Positions 43,066-52,700 are shown, counted from the stretch's first letter. The stretch is 64,000 nucleotides of DNA from Pseudaquabacterium inlustre (GCF_038066595.1 NZ_JBBUTH010000011.1:471691-535690); one strand, 5' to 3'. Notes: generated by a model from the sequence alone, not told the origin. Numbers and translations: made by a program.

Positions 43066-43992
43066 ATGATTCCCTCCCGTGTCACCCTGGTCGATGTGGG
43101 CCCGCGCGACGGTCTGCAGAACGAGAAGCAGCCGGTGAGCACCGCGCACAAGGTCGATCTGGTGCACCGGCTGCAGGCGGCCGGCCTGCGCGAGATCGAG
43201 GTCACCAGCTACGTCAGCCCCAAGTGGGTGCCGCAGATGGCCGACAACGCCGAGGTGATGGCCGCCATCCAGCGCGCGCCCGGCGTGCGCTACAGCGTGC
43301 TGACGCCCAACATGAAGGGCCTGGAAGCGGCGCTGGCCGGCGGCGCGGCCACCCGGCCCGACGAGGTGGTGGTGTTCGGCGCCGCCAGCGAGGCCTTCAG
43401 CCAGAAGAACATCAACTGCAGCATCGCCGAGAGCATCGAGCGCTTCGCCCCGGTGGTGGCCGCCGCGCGCGAGGCCGGGCTGAAGGTGCGCGCCGCGATC
43501 TCCTGCGCACTCGGGTGCCCCTACCAGGGCGCGGTGAGCGCCGATGCGGTGGAAGACGTGGTGCGGCGCCTGAAGGACATCGGCGTGCAGCACTGCGGCG
43601 TGGCCGACACCATCGGCGTGGGCACGCCGGGTCAGGTGCAGGCGGCGATGGAACGTGCGCTCAAGCACTTCCCGCTGGCCGAGGTGAGCGGGCATTTTCA
43701 CGACACCTACGGCCAGGCGCTGGCCAACATCTACGCCTGCCTGCAGATGGGCATCCACACCTTCGACACCAGCGTGGCCGGCCTGGGCGGCTGCCCGTAC
43801 GCCAAGGGCGCCACCGGCAACGTGGCCACCGAGGATGTGGTGTTCATGCTGCACGGCCTGGGCATCGAGACCGGCATCGACCTCGATGCGCTGGTGGAGG
43901 CCGGCGGCTTCATCAGCGACGTGCTGGGCCGGCCGCCGGTCTCGCGCGTGGGCCGGGCGCTGCTCACCAAGAAGGGCCGGGTGTTCGCATGA
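43066..43992 (+). CDS. liuE: Hydroxymethylglutaryl-CoA lyase
   Basis: Splits HMG-CoA to acetoacetate and acetyl-CoA, the last step of leucine degradation. The 308-residue TIM-barrel protein has LVDVGPRDGLQNEKQ, IEVTSYVSPKWVPQMAD, VSGHFHDTYGQALANIYA and the family signature SVAGLGGCPYAKGATGNVAT with the catalytic Cys. AGAGGA precedes the ATG. Overlaps the YbaK-type gene by 4 bases. Confidence 0.96.
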   Translation: MIPSRVTLVDVGPRDGLQNEKQPVSTAHKVDLVHRLQAAGLREIEVTSYVSPKWVPQMADNAEVMAAIQRAPGVRYSVLTPNMKGLEAALAGGAATRPDEVVVFGAASEAFSQKNINCSIAESIERFAPVVAAAREAGLKVRAAISCALGCPYQGAVSADAVEDVVRRLKDIGVQHCGVADTIGVGTPGQVQAAMERALKHFPLAEVSGHFHDTYGQALANIYACLQMGIHTFDTSVAGLGGCPYAKGATGNVATEDVVFMLHGLGIETGIDLDALVEAGGFISDVLGRPPVSRVGRALLTKKGRVFA

Positions 43993-44519
43993 GCGGTGAC
44001 GCCAGCGTAGCGCCGGGCCAGGCCCTGGCCGACCGCCCCGAGGGCTTCCGGCGCGTGGCCGCGGCGCTGCAGCAGCGGGGCCACCCACATCCGGCGCGGT
44101 GGCTGGAACAGTCGGCGCGCACCTGCGCCGAGGCCGCTGACGCGCTGGGCGTGCAGGTGGGCCAGATCGCCAAGAGCGTGATCTTCCGGCTGAAGGCGGC
44201 CCACAAGGACGAGGAGCGCGCCGTGCTGGTGGTGACCAGCGGCGACAAGCGCGTGGACACGGCCAAGGTCACGGCCCTGGTCGGGCCGGTGGGCCGGGCC
44301 GATGCCGATTTCGTCAAGTCGCGCACCGGCTTCTCGATCGGCGGCGTGTCGCCGCTGGCCCATGCCACGCCGCCGGTGGTGCTGATCGACCGCGAACTGT
44401 TCCGCTTCGACACCGTGTGGGCCGCGGCGGGCCACCCCAACGGCGTGTTCGCTGCCACGCCCGAGCAGCTGGTGGCCATGACCGGCGCGCCGGCCGCCGA
44501 CGTGACGGAGGCCGGATGA
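43989..44519 (+). CDS. YbaK/EbsC family aminoacyl-tRNA deacylase
   Basis: 176-residue YbaK-domain protein, a family that hydrolyses mischarged tRNAs in trans. Segments include QVGQIAKSVIFRL, AVLVVTSGDKRVDTAKV, GFSIGGVSPLAHATPP and AGHPNGVFAATPEQLVAMT. The FSIGGVSP motif with conserved Gly-Pro neighbourhood is typical. Which tRNA it edits cannot be told. It overlaps liuE and the DUF1289 gene by 4 bases each. Confidence 0.9.
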   Translation: MSGDASVAPGQALADRPEGFRRVAAALQQRGHPHPARWLEQSARTCAEAADALGVQVGQIAKSVIFRLKAAHKDEERAVLVVTSGDKRVDTAKVTALVGPVGRADADFVKSRTGFSIGGVSPLAHATPPVVLIDRELFRFDTVWAAAGHPNGVFAATPEQLVAMTGAPAADVTEAG

Positions 44520-44893
44520 GCGCCGCCCCGCGCGCGGCCGGCGTGCCCAGCCCCTGCATCGCCATCTGCCGCATGGACGCGGCCACCGGCTGGTGCGAGG
44601 GCTGCCTGCGCACGCTGGACGAGATCGCCGCCTGGGGCCGGCTGGACGACGCTGGCAAGACCGCCGTGTGGTCGCTGCTGGACCAGCGCCGCCCGCAGTG
44701 GGAGGCGCTGCTGTTCGACCGCGCCGGGGCGGCACCGGCCGTGGCGGCAGGCTGTGGCGGCGCCTGCGGCAGCTGCGACGGCCGCGTCGGGTGCGCGCTG
44801 CGCGACGGCGCCGGTCCGGCCGCCAGCACCGCACCCGGTGGTGCGCTGCACGAGGCGGCCATCCGGTTCATGAACCGGGAGCCGGGCGCGTGA
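44516..44893 (+). CDS. DUF1289 protein with an additional C-terminal Cys cluster
   Basis: 125-residue protein. The N-terminal half is DUF1289: SPCIAICRMDAATGWCEGCL followed by RTLDEIAAWGRLDD, four cysteines that probably bind a metal or Fe-S cluster. The C-terminal half adds CGGACGSCDGRVGC, four more cysteines in a compact pattern that I do not recognise as part of the family. Ends with AAIRFMNREPGA. Function unknown. Confidence 0.82.
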   Translation: MSAAPRAAGVPSPCIAICRMDAATGWCEGCLRTLDEIAAWGRLDDAGKTAVWSLLDQRRPQWEALLFDRAGAAPAVAAGCGGACGSCDGRVGCALRDGAGPAASTAPGGALHEAAIRFMNREPGA

Positions 44894-45570
44894 GGCGCAT
44901 CGCCTTCCACTTCGACGTCATCTCGCCCTACGCCTGGCTGGCCTTCGACCGCCTGCCGCAGGCGCTGGCGGGCCTGAGCGTGGTGGTGGACTACCAGCCG
45001 CTGCTGTTCGCCGGCCTGCTGGCACGCTGGGGCCAGAAGGGCCCGGCCGAGATCGCGCCCAAGCGCGCCTGGACCTACCGCCAGGTGGCGTGGCTGGCCC
45101 ATGCCCAGGGCACGCGGCTGCAGCTGCCGCAACCGCACCCCTTCAACCCGCTGGCGCTGCAGCGCCTGGCCCTGGCCTGTGCGCCGGCCGGTGGCACGCC
45201 GGGCCGGCATGTGGTGGAGCAGCTGTTCCGCCACGTGTGGTGCCGCGACGGCGCCGATCCCAACGCGCCGGCCGCGCTGGGCGCGCTGACCGCGGCCCTG
45301 CCACTGCAGCGCGATCCCACCGGCGCCGAGGTGAAGGACGAACTGCGCGCCCGCACCGATGCCGCGGCCGATGCCGGCCTGTTCGGCGTGCCCACGCTGG
45401 TGCTGGCGCCCGAAGCCACCGCTGGCGCGGGCGCCACCGCGCCGCGCGCTTTCTTCGGCCAGGACGCGCTGCCGATGCTGCGCGCGGCCCTGGACCACGA
45501 CCCCTGGTTCGACGGCCCCGCGTGGGACACCGCCGGCCGCCAGCCCGACGGCGTGCAGCGCCGAAGCTGA
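44890..45570 (+). CDS. 2-hydroxychromene-2-carboxylate isomerase family (DsbA-like, kappa GST)
   Basis: GTG start at 44890 overlapping the previous stop (GTGA); 226 residues. The thioredoxin-like core begins IAFHFDVISPYAWLAFDRLP with a conserved Ser-Pro, and ends with a segment AADAGLFGVPTLVLAPEA and FFGQDALPML, as in HCCA isomerases. True substrate is uncertain: naphthalene-type breakdown genes are absent, so another glutathione-dependent isomerisation is possible. Confidence 0.88.
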   Translation: MRRIAFHFDVISPYAWLAFDRLPQALAGLSVVVDYQPLLFAGLLARWGQKGPAEIAPKRAWTYRQVAWLAHAQGTRLQLPQPHPFNPLALQRLALACAPAGGTPGRHVVEQLFRHVWCRDGADPNAPAALGALTAALPLQRDPTGAEVKDELRARTDAAADAGLFGVPTLVLAPEATAGAGATAPRAFFGQDALPMLRAALDHDPWFDGPAWDTAGRQPDGVQRRS

Positions 45571-45629
45571 CGGCGCGCCGCCGGCCACGGTGGTTCCGGG
45601 CGGCGGGGTTTTCCCGAGTAAACCACTCT

Positions 45630-45648
45630 GTTTCTCACATAGTGAAAC
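45630..45648. promoter_or_regulatory. Candidate operator upstream of the MHS transporter
   Basis: GTTTCTCACATAGTGAAAC is a near-palindrome (one extra base in the left arm) about 140 bases before the transporter ATG. IclR-type operators often have this TTTC...GAAA form. No regulator gene is adjacent. Confidence 0.3.
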
Positions 45649-45786
45649 CGTCACTGCGGGTTGCACCGGAATTTGTCAGCTTCTGTTGGCTGCGCGTCAG
45701 ACATCGGTCAGTCACCGATTCGACAGTCCGCCCCACGCGGTGCCCCAGCAGGCGCACCGTCCCTCGGAAGAACCGGAGACAAGCAC

Positions 45787-47487
45787 ATGGCAACAGCCCA
45801 GATGGGAATGAAAGGCGGCGGCGCGGCGGCGCCGATGACCGCTGAAGAGAAGAAGGTGATCTTCGCGTCGTCACTCGGCACCGTGTTCGAGTGGTACGAC
45901 TTCTACCTCTACGGTTCGCTGGCGGCCATCATCGCCAAGCAGTTCTTCTCGGGCCTCGATCCGTCGGCGGCCTTCATCTTCGCGCTGCTGGCCTTTGCCG
46001 CGGGCTTCATCGTGCGCCCGTTCGGCGCGCTGGTGTTCGGCCGCCTGGGTGACATGATCGGCCGCAAGTACACCTTCCTGGTCACCATCCTGATCATGGG
46101 CATGTCGACCTTCATCGTCGGCGTGCTGCCTACCTATGCCTCGATCGGCGTGGCCGCACCGGTGATCCTGATCGCGCTGCGCATGCTGCAAGGCCTGGCG
46201 CTGGGCGGTGAGTACGGCGGTGCCGCCACCTACGTGGCCGAGCACGCGCCGCACGGCCGCCGCGGTGCCTACACGGCCTGGATCCAGACCACCGCCACGC
46301 TGGGCCTGTTCCTGAGCCTGATGGTGATCCTGGGCACCCGCACCGCCATCGGCGAGGCCGCCTTCTCCGACTGGGGCTGGCGCGTGCCGTTCATCGTGTC
46401 GATCCTGCTGCTGGCCATCAGCGTGTGGATCCGCCTGTCGATGAACGAATCGCCGGCCTTCAAGAAGATGAAGGAAGAGGGCAAGGTCTCGAAGGCGCCG
46501 CTGTCCGAGTCCTTCGGTCAGTGGAAGAACCTGAAGATCGTGATCCTGGCGCTGTTCGGCCTGGTGGCCGGCCAGGCCGTGGTCTGGTACTCGGGCCAGT
46601 TCTACGCGCTGTTCTTCCTGGCCAACGTGCTGAAGGTCGACGGTCCCACCGCCAACATCCTGGTGGCCGTGTCGCTGATCATCGGCACGCCGTTCTTCGT
46701 GGTGTTCGGCTCGCTGTCCGACAAGATCGGCCGCAAGCCCATCATCATGGCGGGCCTGCTGCTGGCCATCGTCACCTACTTCCCCCTGTTCACGGCGCTG
46801 ACCAACGCGGCCAACCCCAAGCTGGCGGCTGCGCAGGCCAATGCCAAGGTGACGGTGACGGCCGCGGCCGGTGACTGCTCGTTCCAGGGCAACCCGGTGG
46901 CGCGCGAGATCGACTTCACCAAGTCCTGCGACATCGCCAAGCGCTACCTGGCCCAGCAGTCGGTGAGCTACACCAACGTGGCGGCTGCCGCTGCCGGCCC
47001 GGCCGTGATCCAGATTGGCGACAAGCAGATCACCGCACCGGTCGCCACCGTGGTGAACCAGAAGTTCGACGAGGCCAGCACCAAGTCGATCGCCGCCTTC
47101 AAGAAGGAAGTGTCCGAGGCGCTGAAGGCCGCCGGTTATCCCGCCAAGGCCGACCCGATCGTGCCGCTGTCGGCCAACTGGTGGAAGATCGTCGCGATCC
47201 TGTCGATCCTGGTGATCTACGTGACCATGGTCTACGGCCCGATCGCCGCGATGCTGGTGGAGCTGTTCCCGACCCGCATCCGCTACACCTCGATGAGCCT
47301 GCCGTACCACATCGGCAACGGCTGGTTCGGTGGCCTGATGCCCACGATCGCCTTCGCGATGGTGGCCGCCAACGGTGACATGTACTACGGCCTGTGGTAT
47401 CCGATCATCATCGCCTCGATCACCCTGGTGATCGGCGTGCTGTTCGTCAAGGAGACCAAGGACGTGGACATCTACGCCCGCGACTGA
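45787..47487 (+). CDS. MFS transporter, metabolite:H+ symporter (MHS) type
   Basis: 566-residue, 12-helix transporter. GGAG precedes the ATG. MHS signs are SLGTVFEWYDFYLYGSLAA (helix 1), GRLGDMIGRKYTF, GLALGGEYGGAATYVAEHAP and SLSDKIGRKPIIM. Unlike standard members (about 430-450 residues) it carries an insert of about 120 residues (339-461) after helix 9, predicted periplasmic, with Cys at about 364 and 381. After the insert WKIVAILSILVIYVTMVYGP resumes the helices. Substrate is probably a dicarboxylate or similar acid. A strong terminator follows. Confidence 0.9.
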   Translation: MATAQMGMKGGGAAAPMTAEEKKVIFASSLGTVFEWYDFYLYGSLAAIIAKQFFSGLDPSAAFIFALLAFAAGFIVRPFGALVFGRLGDMIGRKYTFLVTILIMGMSTFIVGVLPTYASIGVAAPVILIALRMLQGLALGGEYGGAATYVAEHAPHGRRGAYTAWIQTTATLGLFLSLMVILGTRTAIGEAAFSDWGWRVPFIVSILLLAISVWIRLSMNESPAFKKMKEEGKVSKAPLSESFGQWKNLKIVILALFGLVAGQAVVWYSGQFYALFFLANVLKVDGPTANILVAVSLIIGTPFFVVFGSLSDKIGRKPIIMAGLLLAIVTYFPLFTALTNAANPKLAAAQANAKVTVTAAAGDCSFQGNPVAREIDFTKSCDIAKRYLAQQSVSYTNVAAAAAGPAVIQIGDKQITAPVATVVNQKFDEASTKSIAAFKKEVSEALKAAGYPAKADPIVPLSANWWKIVAILSILVIYVTMVYGPIAAMLVELFPTRIRYTSMSLPYHIGNGWFGGLMPTIAFAMVAANGDMYYGLWYPIIIASITLVIGVLFVKETKDVDIYARD

Positions 47488-47508
47488 GTCCCGCGTCGCG
47501 TCACGCAC

Positions 47509-47540
47509 CGCGGCCGCCTTCGCAGGCGGCCGCGCCTTTT
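47509..47540 (+). terminator. Intrinsic terminator of the MHS transporter gene
   Basis: CGCGGCCGCC and GGCGGCCGCG form a 10-bp stem around TTCGCA, followed by CCTTTT, 21 bases after the stop codon. Confidence 0.85.
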
Positions 47541-47569
47541 CGCTTCCCCCAACCTGAACCTGTCACACC

Positions 47570-47764
47570 ATGTGGAAACTCATCCTCGGCTTCATCGCCT
47601 TTGCCGCCCTGGCGCTGTTCATCCTGAGCAAGAGCGGCGGTGACATCGACATGAGCGGCGAAAAGCACGGCATCGACTCGCATGCCCCGGCTGCGTCGGC
47701 CCCGGCCGCTGCGTCGGCGCCGGCTTCGGCCGCGGCGCCTGCCGCCAGCGCGGCCTCGAACTGA
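47570..47764 (+). CDS. Small single-pass membrane protein
   Basis: 64 residues: one transmembrane helix at residues 3-19 (KLILGFIAFAALALFIL), a short acidic middle (DIDMSGEKHGIDSH), then an Ala/Pro/Ser repeat tail to the C-terminus. There is no ribosome site of note. The pattern resembles small membrane-anchored proteins seen in related genomes but no family name is known to me. It lies between a terminator and the FNR-like box of uspA, so may be expressed alone. Confidence 0.55.
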   Translation: MWKLILGFIAFAALALFILSKSGGDIDMSGEKHGIDSHAPAASAPAAASAPASAAAPAASAASN

Positions 47765-47810
47765 TCTGGCTCAGGCCCCTGCGCGGGCCGGCTGACGGGC
47801 GTGGCCCGCA

Positions 47811-47824
47811 TTGACCAAGGTCAA
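47811..47824 (+). promoter_or_regulatory. FNR/CRP-type box before uspA
   Basis: TTGACCAAGGTCAA has perfect TTGAC...GTCAA half-sites. FNR-family sites are TTGAT-N4-ATCAA and this variant is often seen before usp genes of Betaproteobacteria. It is 62 bases before the ATG, compatible with activation of a class II promoter. Confidence 0.6.
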
Positions 47825-47886
47825 CGCGGGCCCCGGCGCGTCTGGCCACCATGGCGTCATCTCACTCTCCGCAAAGGGATTTCGCC

Positions 47887-48330
47887 ATGTTCAAGAACCT
47901 CTTCGTGCCCATCGACGGCAGCGCCCTGTCCGAACGCGCCATGCAGACCAGCATCGCGCTGGCCAAGCAACTGGGCGCGCAGATCACCGGTTTCGTGGTC
48001 GAGCCCGACGCGCCGCTGCCCACGCCCGGCGTGCAGATGTCGCAGTACGAGAAGTCGACCGCGGCCCACCTCGAGAAGACCGACACCCACGCTCGCGCGC
48101 TGCTCACGCGCTTCGAGTCGCAGGCGGCCGAGGCGGGCGTGGCCTTCACCGGCCTGCATGCCAACGCGCTGTCGGTCGACCAGGCCATTGCCGACCAGGC
48201 CGAGAACACCGGTTGCGACATGATCGTGATGGTCACGCATGGCCGCGGCACCTTCGGCGAACTGCTGTTCGGCTCGCACACCAAGAACGTGCTGTCGCGC
48301 AGCAAGCTGCCGCTGCTGGTGCTGCACTGA
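47887..48330 (+). CDS. Universal stress protein, UspA family
   Basis: 147-residue single-domain Usp. It begins MFKNLFVPIDGSALSERAMQ and ends with THGRGTFGELLFGSHTKNVL, which holds the ATP-binding G-x2-G-x9-G-S/T pattern. GCAAAGGGA upstream supplies a ribosome site. The TTGAC-N4-GTCAA box suggests induction when oxygen is low. A product of this kind usually dimerises and supports survival in stress. Confidence 0.93.
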   Translation: MFKNLFVPIDGSALSERAMQTSIALAKQLGAQITGFVVEPDAPLPTPGVQMSQYEKSTAAHLEKTDTHARALLTRFESQAAEAGVAFTGLHANALSVDQAIADQAENTGCDMIVMVTHGRGTFGELLFGSHTKNVLSRSKLPLLVLH

Positions 48331-48370
48331 ACGGGTGCGGCCGGCTGGGCAGTGGCCTGGCCTTCGCCCC
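48331..48370. repeat. Possible partial copy D of the structured repeat
   Basis: ACGGGTGCGG-CCGGCT-GGGC resembles the 3' half of copy B at 56876 onward, with small gaps. It lies between convergent genes, like copies A-C. Given the GC content, chance similarity cannot be excluded. Confidence 0.3.
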
Positions 48371-48390
48371 CCGGTCTGCCGCCGTGACGT

Positions 48391-49668
48391 TCAGCGCTTG
48401 AGCAGCGGCAACTGGTCCAGCCGCTGCTCGATGCGGGCCAGCATCTCGCGGTAGGGCGCGCCCTGCAAGCCGCCGAAGCGGCGGACGAACTCGCGTTCGG
48501 GCATGTCCTCGGGCAGGTCGCTCACATCGGGCAGCAGGTCGTCGTCGCGCAGCGGCGCGGCCAGGGCCTGCTGCAGCGCACGGGCGTCCTGACGCGCGCG
48601 CAGCCCCAGGCGGGTGCCCGCGCGGTCGGCCGCCAGGTCGTTGAAGCTGAAGCCCGAGCCGCCGCGCGAATCCGACACTTCCTTGTACAGGCCGATGGCA
48701 TCGGACAGCGGGCCGCTGCCTTCCAGCGCCAGCACGGCCGACACCAGGAAGTGCAGCGGCGTGTCGGTGCGGCCGCGCAGCAGCACCGTCATCGGCCGCA
48801 CCGGCGCCCAGCGGCGCGAGGCAGGCACCAGCTCGTGCAGCGCGCCGGGGTTGGCCACCAGGGCCAGCGCCAGCAGCGCGGCGCGGTTCTCGCGCACCGC
48901 GTCGGGCCCGTCGCCAGCGCGCTGGCGCGCCAGCGAGAACATCGTCGGCATCAGCGCCGACAGCGCCACCCTGCGGTCGGCCCCACGCGCCGGCGCCACT
49001 GCGGCCAGGCGCTCCACATAGACGCGCAGGCGCTCCTGCTCATCGGGCTGCAGCAGCGTGCTGGCCATGGTGTCGCGCAGCCGGGCCGGCCAGGCAAAGG
49101 CCACCACCGCCATCGCGTCGCTGAACTGCACGCGGCTGACGATGCGCTGCGCCAGATCACCCTGGGCCTGCAGCCCCACGGCTTCCAGCAACCGGGGCAG
49201 GGCGCGCTCGGCCAGCCAGCCCGGCACCGGCAGCCGGCCGAGGTGCAGCGACTGCACCTCGGGCAGGGCGCTGGTGTCGGCCAGCTGCAGGTCGACATTG
49301 AGCCAGCGCCCGCCCAGCGGCGCCGGCAGGCTGCGCGGCAGGGCCAGGCTGGTCTGCACGCGGGCCTGGCCGGCCTTCAGGCTGACCCGGGCGCGGGCCT
49401 GGCCGTCGGGGGCGTAGTGGCTGCCGGCCTGGCCGATCAGCAGCTCGATGTCGCGCGGCGTCAGCGCGATGGCGCGCTGCACGCCGGGGGCGCTGCGGCG
49501 CGGGTCATGCCGCTGCAGCAGCGTGCGTGCGCGGGCGATGTCGTCGGGCCCGATCTGCGGGCCCGCCACCACCTGCGGCTGGCCCTGCAGGGCCAGGGCC
49601 AGGGCCCCCAAGGCCAGCAGGGGCAGGGCGATCAGCAGGATCAGCAGGACACGCAGCAACACACGCAT
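48391..49668 (-). CDS. Uncharacterised membrane-anchored protein
   Basis: 425 residues from the ATG at 49668. The first 28 residues are a hydrophobic anchor or signal (LLRVLLILLIALPLLALGALALAL). The rest is predicted periplasmic and includes IALTPRDIELLIGQAGSHYA, RWLNVDLQLADTSALPEV, an SPLxDAIGLYKEVSDSRGGSG-like region near residue 340 (FSFNDLAADRAGTRLG follows), and a helical C-terminus (EDMPEREFVRRFGG). I do not recognise the family. The GFSFNDLAADRAGTRLG segment resembles the nature of certain zinc-peptidase-like surfaces but no HExxH motif exists. It lies 65 bases downstream of the acyl-CoA carboxylase gene, same strand. Confidence 0.65.
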   Translation of the reverse strand: MRVLLRVLLILLIALPLLALGALALALQGQPQVVAGPQIGPDDIARARTLLQRHDPRRSAPGVQRAIALTPRDIELLIGQAGSHYAPDGQARARVSLKAGQARVQTSLALPRSLPAPLGGRWLNVDLQLADTSALPEVQSLHLGRLPVPGWLAERALPRLLEAVGLQAQGDLAQRIVSRVQFSDAMAVVAFAWPARLRDTMASTLLQPDEQERLRVYVERLAAVAPARGADRRVALSALMPTMFSLARQRAGDGPDAVRENRAALLALALVANPGALHELVPASRRWAPVRPMTVLLRGRTDTPLHFLVSAVLALEGSGPLSDAIGLYKEVSDSRGGSGFSFNDLAADRAGTRLGLRARQDARALQQALAAPLRDDDLLPDVSDLPEDMPEREFVRRFGGLQGAPYREMLARIEQRLDQLPLLKR

Positions 49669-49733
49669 GGCCGGCAGTCTGCCATCGCCCCGCGACGCCC
49701 GGCCGGCCTGACAGCGCAGGCCGGGCGCGGCGC

Positions 49734-52700
49734 CTACCAGCAGTCGATGAAGCGGCGGCCGATGTCGGCCGCGCCGCGGCGTGTGGCGGCGCCGGCGCTG
49801 TCCAGCCCCCGCACCAGCCAGGCGCGGGTGTCGGCGGGGTCGATCACGGCGTCGATCTCCAGCGTCTGCGCCATGTTCAGCGCCGAGCCGTTGGCGTACT
49901 GCTGGGCCACCAGCTTGTCGTACAGCGCGTCGCGCTCTGCGCCCGCGGCGGCCGCCTCCAGCTCCTTGCGGTAGCCCAGGCGCACGGCGCCCTCCAGGCC
50001 CATGGCGCCAAACTCGCCGGTGGGCCAGGCGACCGTGAACACCGGCGCATCGAAGCCGCCCACGGCCATGGCCTGGGCGCCCAGGCCGTAGCCCTTGCGC
50101 ACCACCACCGTGAAGCAGGGCACCGTGAGGTGCGCGGCCGTGACGAACAGCCGGCAGGCATGGCGCACCTGGGCCTGGCGCTCGATCTCGGGGCCGACCA
50201 TGAAGCCGGGCGTGTCGCACAGCGTCAGCACCGGCAGGCCGTGGGCATTGGCCAGCTGCAGGAAGCGCGCGCCCTTGTCGGCGGCCTCGGGGTCGATGGC
50301 GCCGCCCAGGTGGTGCGGGTTGTTGGCCAGCAGGGCCATCGGCCGGCCGGCGATGCGGACCAGCGCCGTGACCATGCCGTGGCCGAAGCCGGCGCGCAAT
50401 TCCAGCACCGAGCCCTCGTCGGCCAGCGTGCGGATCAGCGCGCGCATGTCGTAGGCGCGAAGCCGGTTCTCGGGCACGGTGTGGCGCAGCGCGCGGGTAT
50501 CGCCGTAGCGCCACTGCCCGTCGCCCAACCGCCCCTGGAAGTAGCCCAGGTACTGCTTCGTGGCCGCCACCGCGGCGGCCTCGTCGTCGACCAGGATGTC
50601 GATGACGCCGTTGCGATTCAGATCCGCTGCAGGACCGATCTCCTCGGGCTTGTAGACGCCCAGGCCGCCGCCCTCGATCATCGCCGGGCCGCCCATGCCG
50701 ATGTTGGCGGACCGGGTGGCGATGATGGTGTCGGCACAGCCCAGCAGCGCCGCATTGCCGGCGAAGCAGCGGCCGTGCACGATGCCCACGAACGGCACCT
50801 GGCCCGACAGCGCCGCGAACTGGCTGAAGGTGTGGTTGTTCAGGCCCGCCACGATGGGCATGTCCACATCGCCCGGCCGGCCGCCGCCACCTTCGGCGAA
50901 CAGCACGGTGGGCAGCTGCCAGTCGTGGATGACCTTGAGCAGCCGGTCTTTCTTGTGGTGGTTGCGCCAGCCCTGGGTGCCGGCCAGCACCGTGTAGTCG
51001 TAGGCCAGCACCGCCGTGCGGCTGCGCTCGGGCCCGAACTCGCGCCCGTTGACCGCGCCGATGCCGGTGACCATGCCATCGGCCGGCGTGTTGCGCTGCA
51101 GGTCATCGAGGCTGCGGCGGCGCTGCTGGGCGGCGATGGCCAGGCCGCCGTATTCGATGAACGAGCCGTCGTCGCACAGGTCGGCGATGTTCTCGCGCGC
51201 GGTGCGGCCGCCTTGCGCATGACGCTTGGCCACGGCCTCGGGGCGGGACGCATCGTCGGTGAGCGCGATGCGGTCGAGTGCGCGCTGCAGGTCGGGGCGG
51301 ATGTGGTCGGGGCTGCGCGTGGCGGCCTCGTCCACCGCGGTGCCGGCGCTGTCTTCGGGGGCCAGCCACAGCAGCACCTGGCCCTCCTGCACGAAGTCGC
51401 CCTCGGCCACGCGGCGCGCGGCCACGCGGGCGGCCAGCGGTGCGGCGATGCCGTGCTGCATCTTCATCGATTCCAGCACCAGGGCCTCGGCGCCATCGGC
51501 CAGCAGCGCGCCTTCGGCCACGCTGAATTGCACCAGGCGGCCGGCCATCGGCGCGCGCAGCGCCTGCAGGCCGGGTGGCGGCGTGTCGTCGGCCACGGCG
51601 GCGGCTGGCGTGGCGGTGCTGGCGTGGTGGGCGTCGGCGTGCGCGGCCAGCAGCGGCTGCAAGGCAGGCCATTCGGCCTCCAGCCAGCGCGTGTGCACCG
51701 CGTGGCCAGCCAGCGCTGGATGGTCGGCCAGCGCGCGCAGCAGCGGCAGGTTGGTGGCCAGGCCTTCGATGCGGCACTCGCCCAGCGCGCGACGCGAGCG
51801 GCGCAGCACATCGGCCCAGCCCTCGGCGCCATGGCCGGGGTGGTGCACGATCAGCTTGGCCAGCAGCGTGTCGTAGTGCGGCGAAGGGCTGAGGCCCTGG
51901 CGCGCCTGCGTGTCCACGCGCACCCCAGGCCCGGCGGCGAAGTCGCAGCGCGTCAGCAGGCCGCTGACGGCCTGGGCCTGGCCTTGCGCATCCAGGCGCT
52001 CGGCATTGATGCGCCACTGCACGGCAAAGCCGCGCGGGGCGGGTGGCGCGGCCGGGTCCAGACCCAGCGAAGCCAGTGAGCGGCCGGCGGCGATCGCGAT
52101 CTGCGCGCTGACCAGGTCCACGCCGGTCACGGCTTCGGTCACCGTGTGCTCCACCTGCAGCCGCGGGTTGGCCTCGATGAACACGAAGGGCAGGTCGGTG
52201 GACGACTCGTCGACCAGGAACTCGAAGGTGCCCAGGCTCTGGTAGCCGCTGGCGCGCGCCAGCGTCAATGCGGCCTGCACCAGCTGCTGGCGCAGTGCGT
52301 CGGGCAGCGTGGGGCTGGGGGCGATCTCCACCAGCTTCTGGAAGCGGCGCTGCAGCGTGCACTCGCGCTCGCCCAGCGCCATCACCTGGCGGCCGTCGCC
52401 GATGACCTGGATCTCGAGGTGGCGGGCGCGCGGAATCAGGCGCTCGGCATACACGTCGCCGATGCCGAAGGCCGCCTGCGCCTCGGCGCTGCAGCGCGCG
52501 TAGGCCTCGGGCAGATCGGCCGGGGCGATCACTGCGCGCATGCCGCGGCCGCCACCACCGGCCACGGCCTTGAGCATCAGGCCGCAGTGCGGATCGCGGG
52601 CGCGCTGCTCGGCGAAGAAGGCCTGCAGCTCGGCCAGCGTGGCCGCGCCGGTGCCGGGCAGCAGCGGCACGCCATGCTCGGCCGCCAGTGCGCGGGCGCG

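Noticed and set aside
45871..47508. Minus-strand open frame of 545 codons under the MHS transporter
   Set aside because: His/Asp/Arg-rich shadow; the plus strand has a complete transporter.
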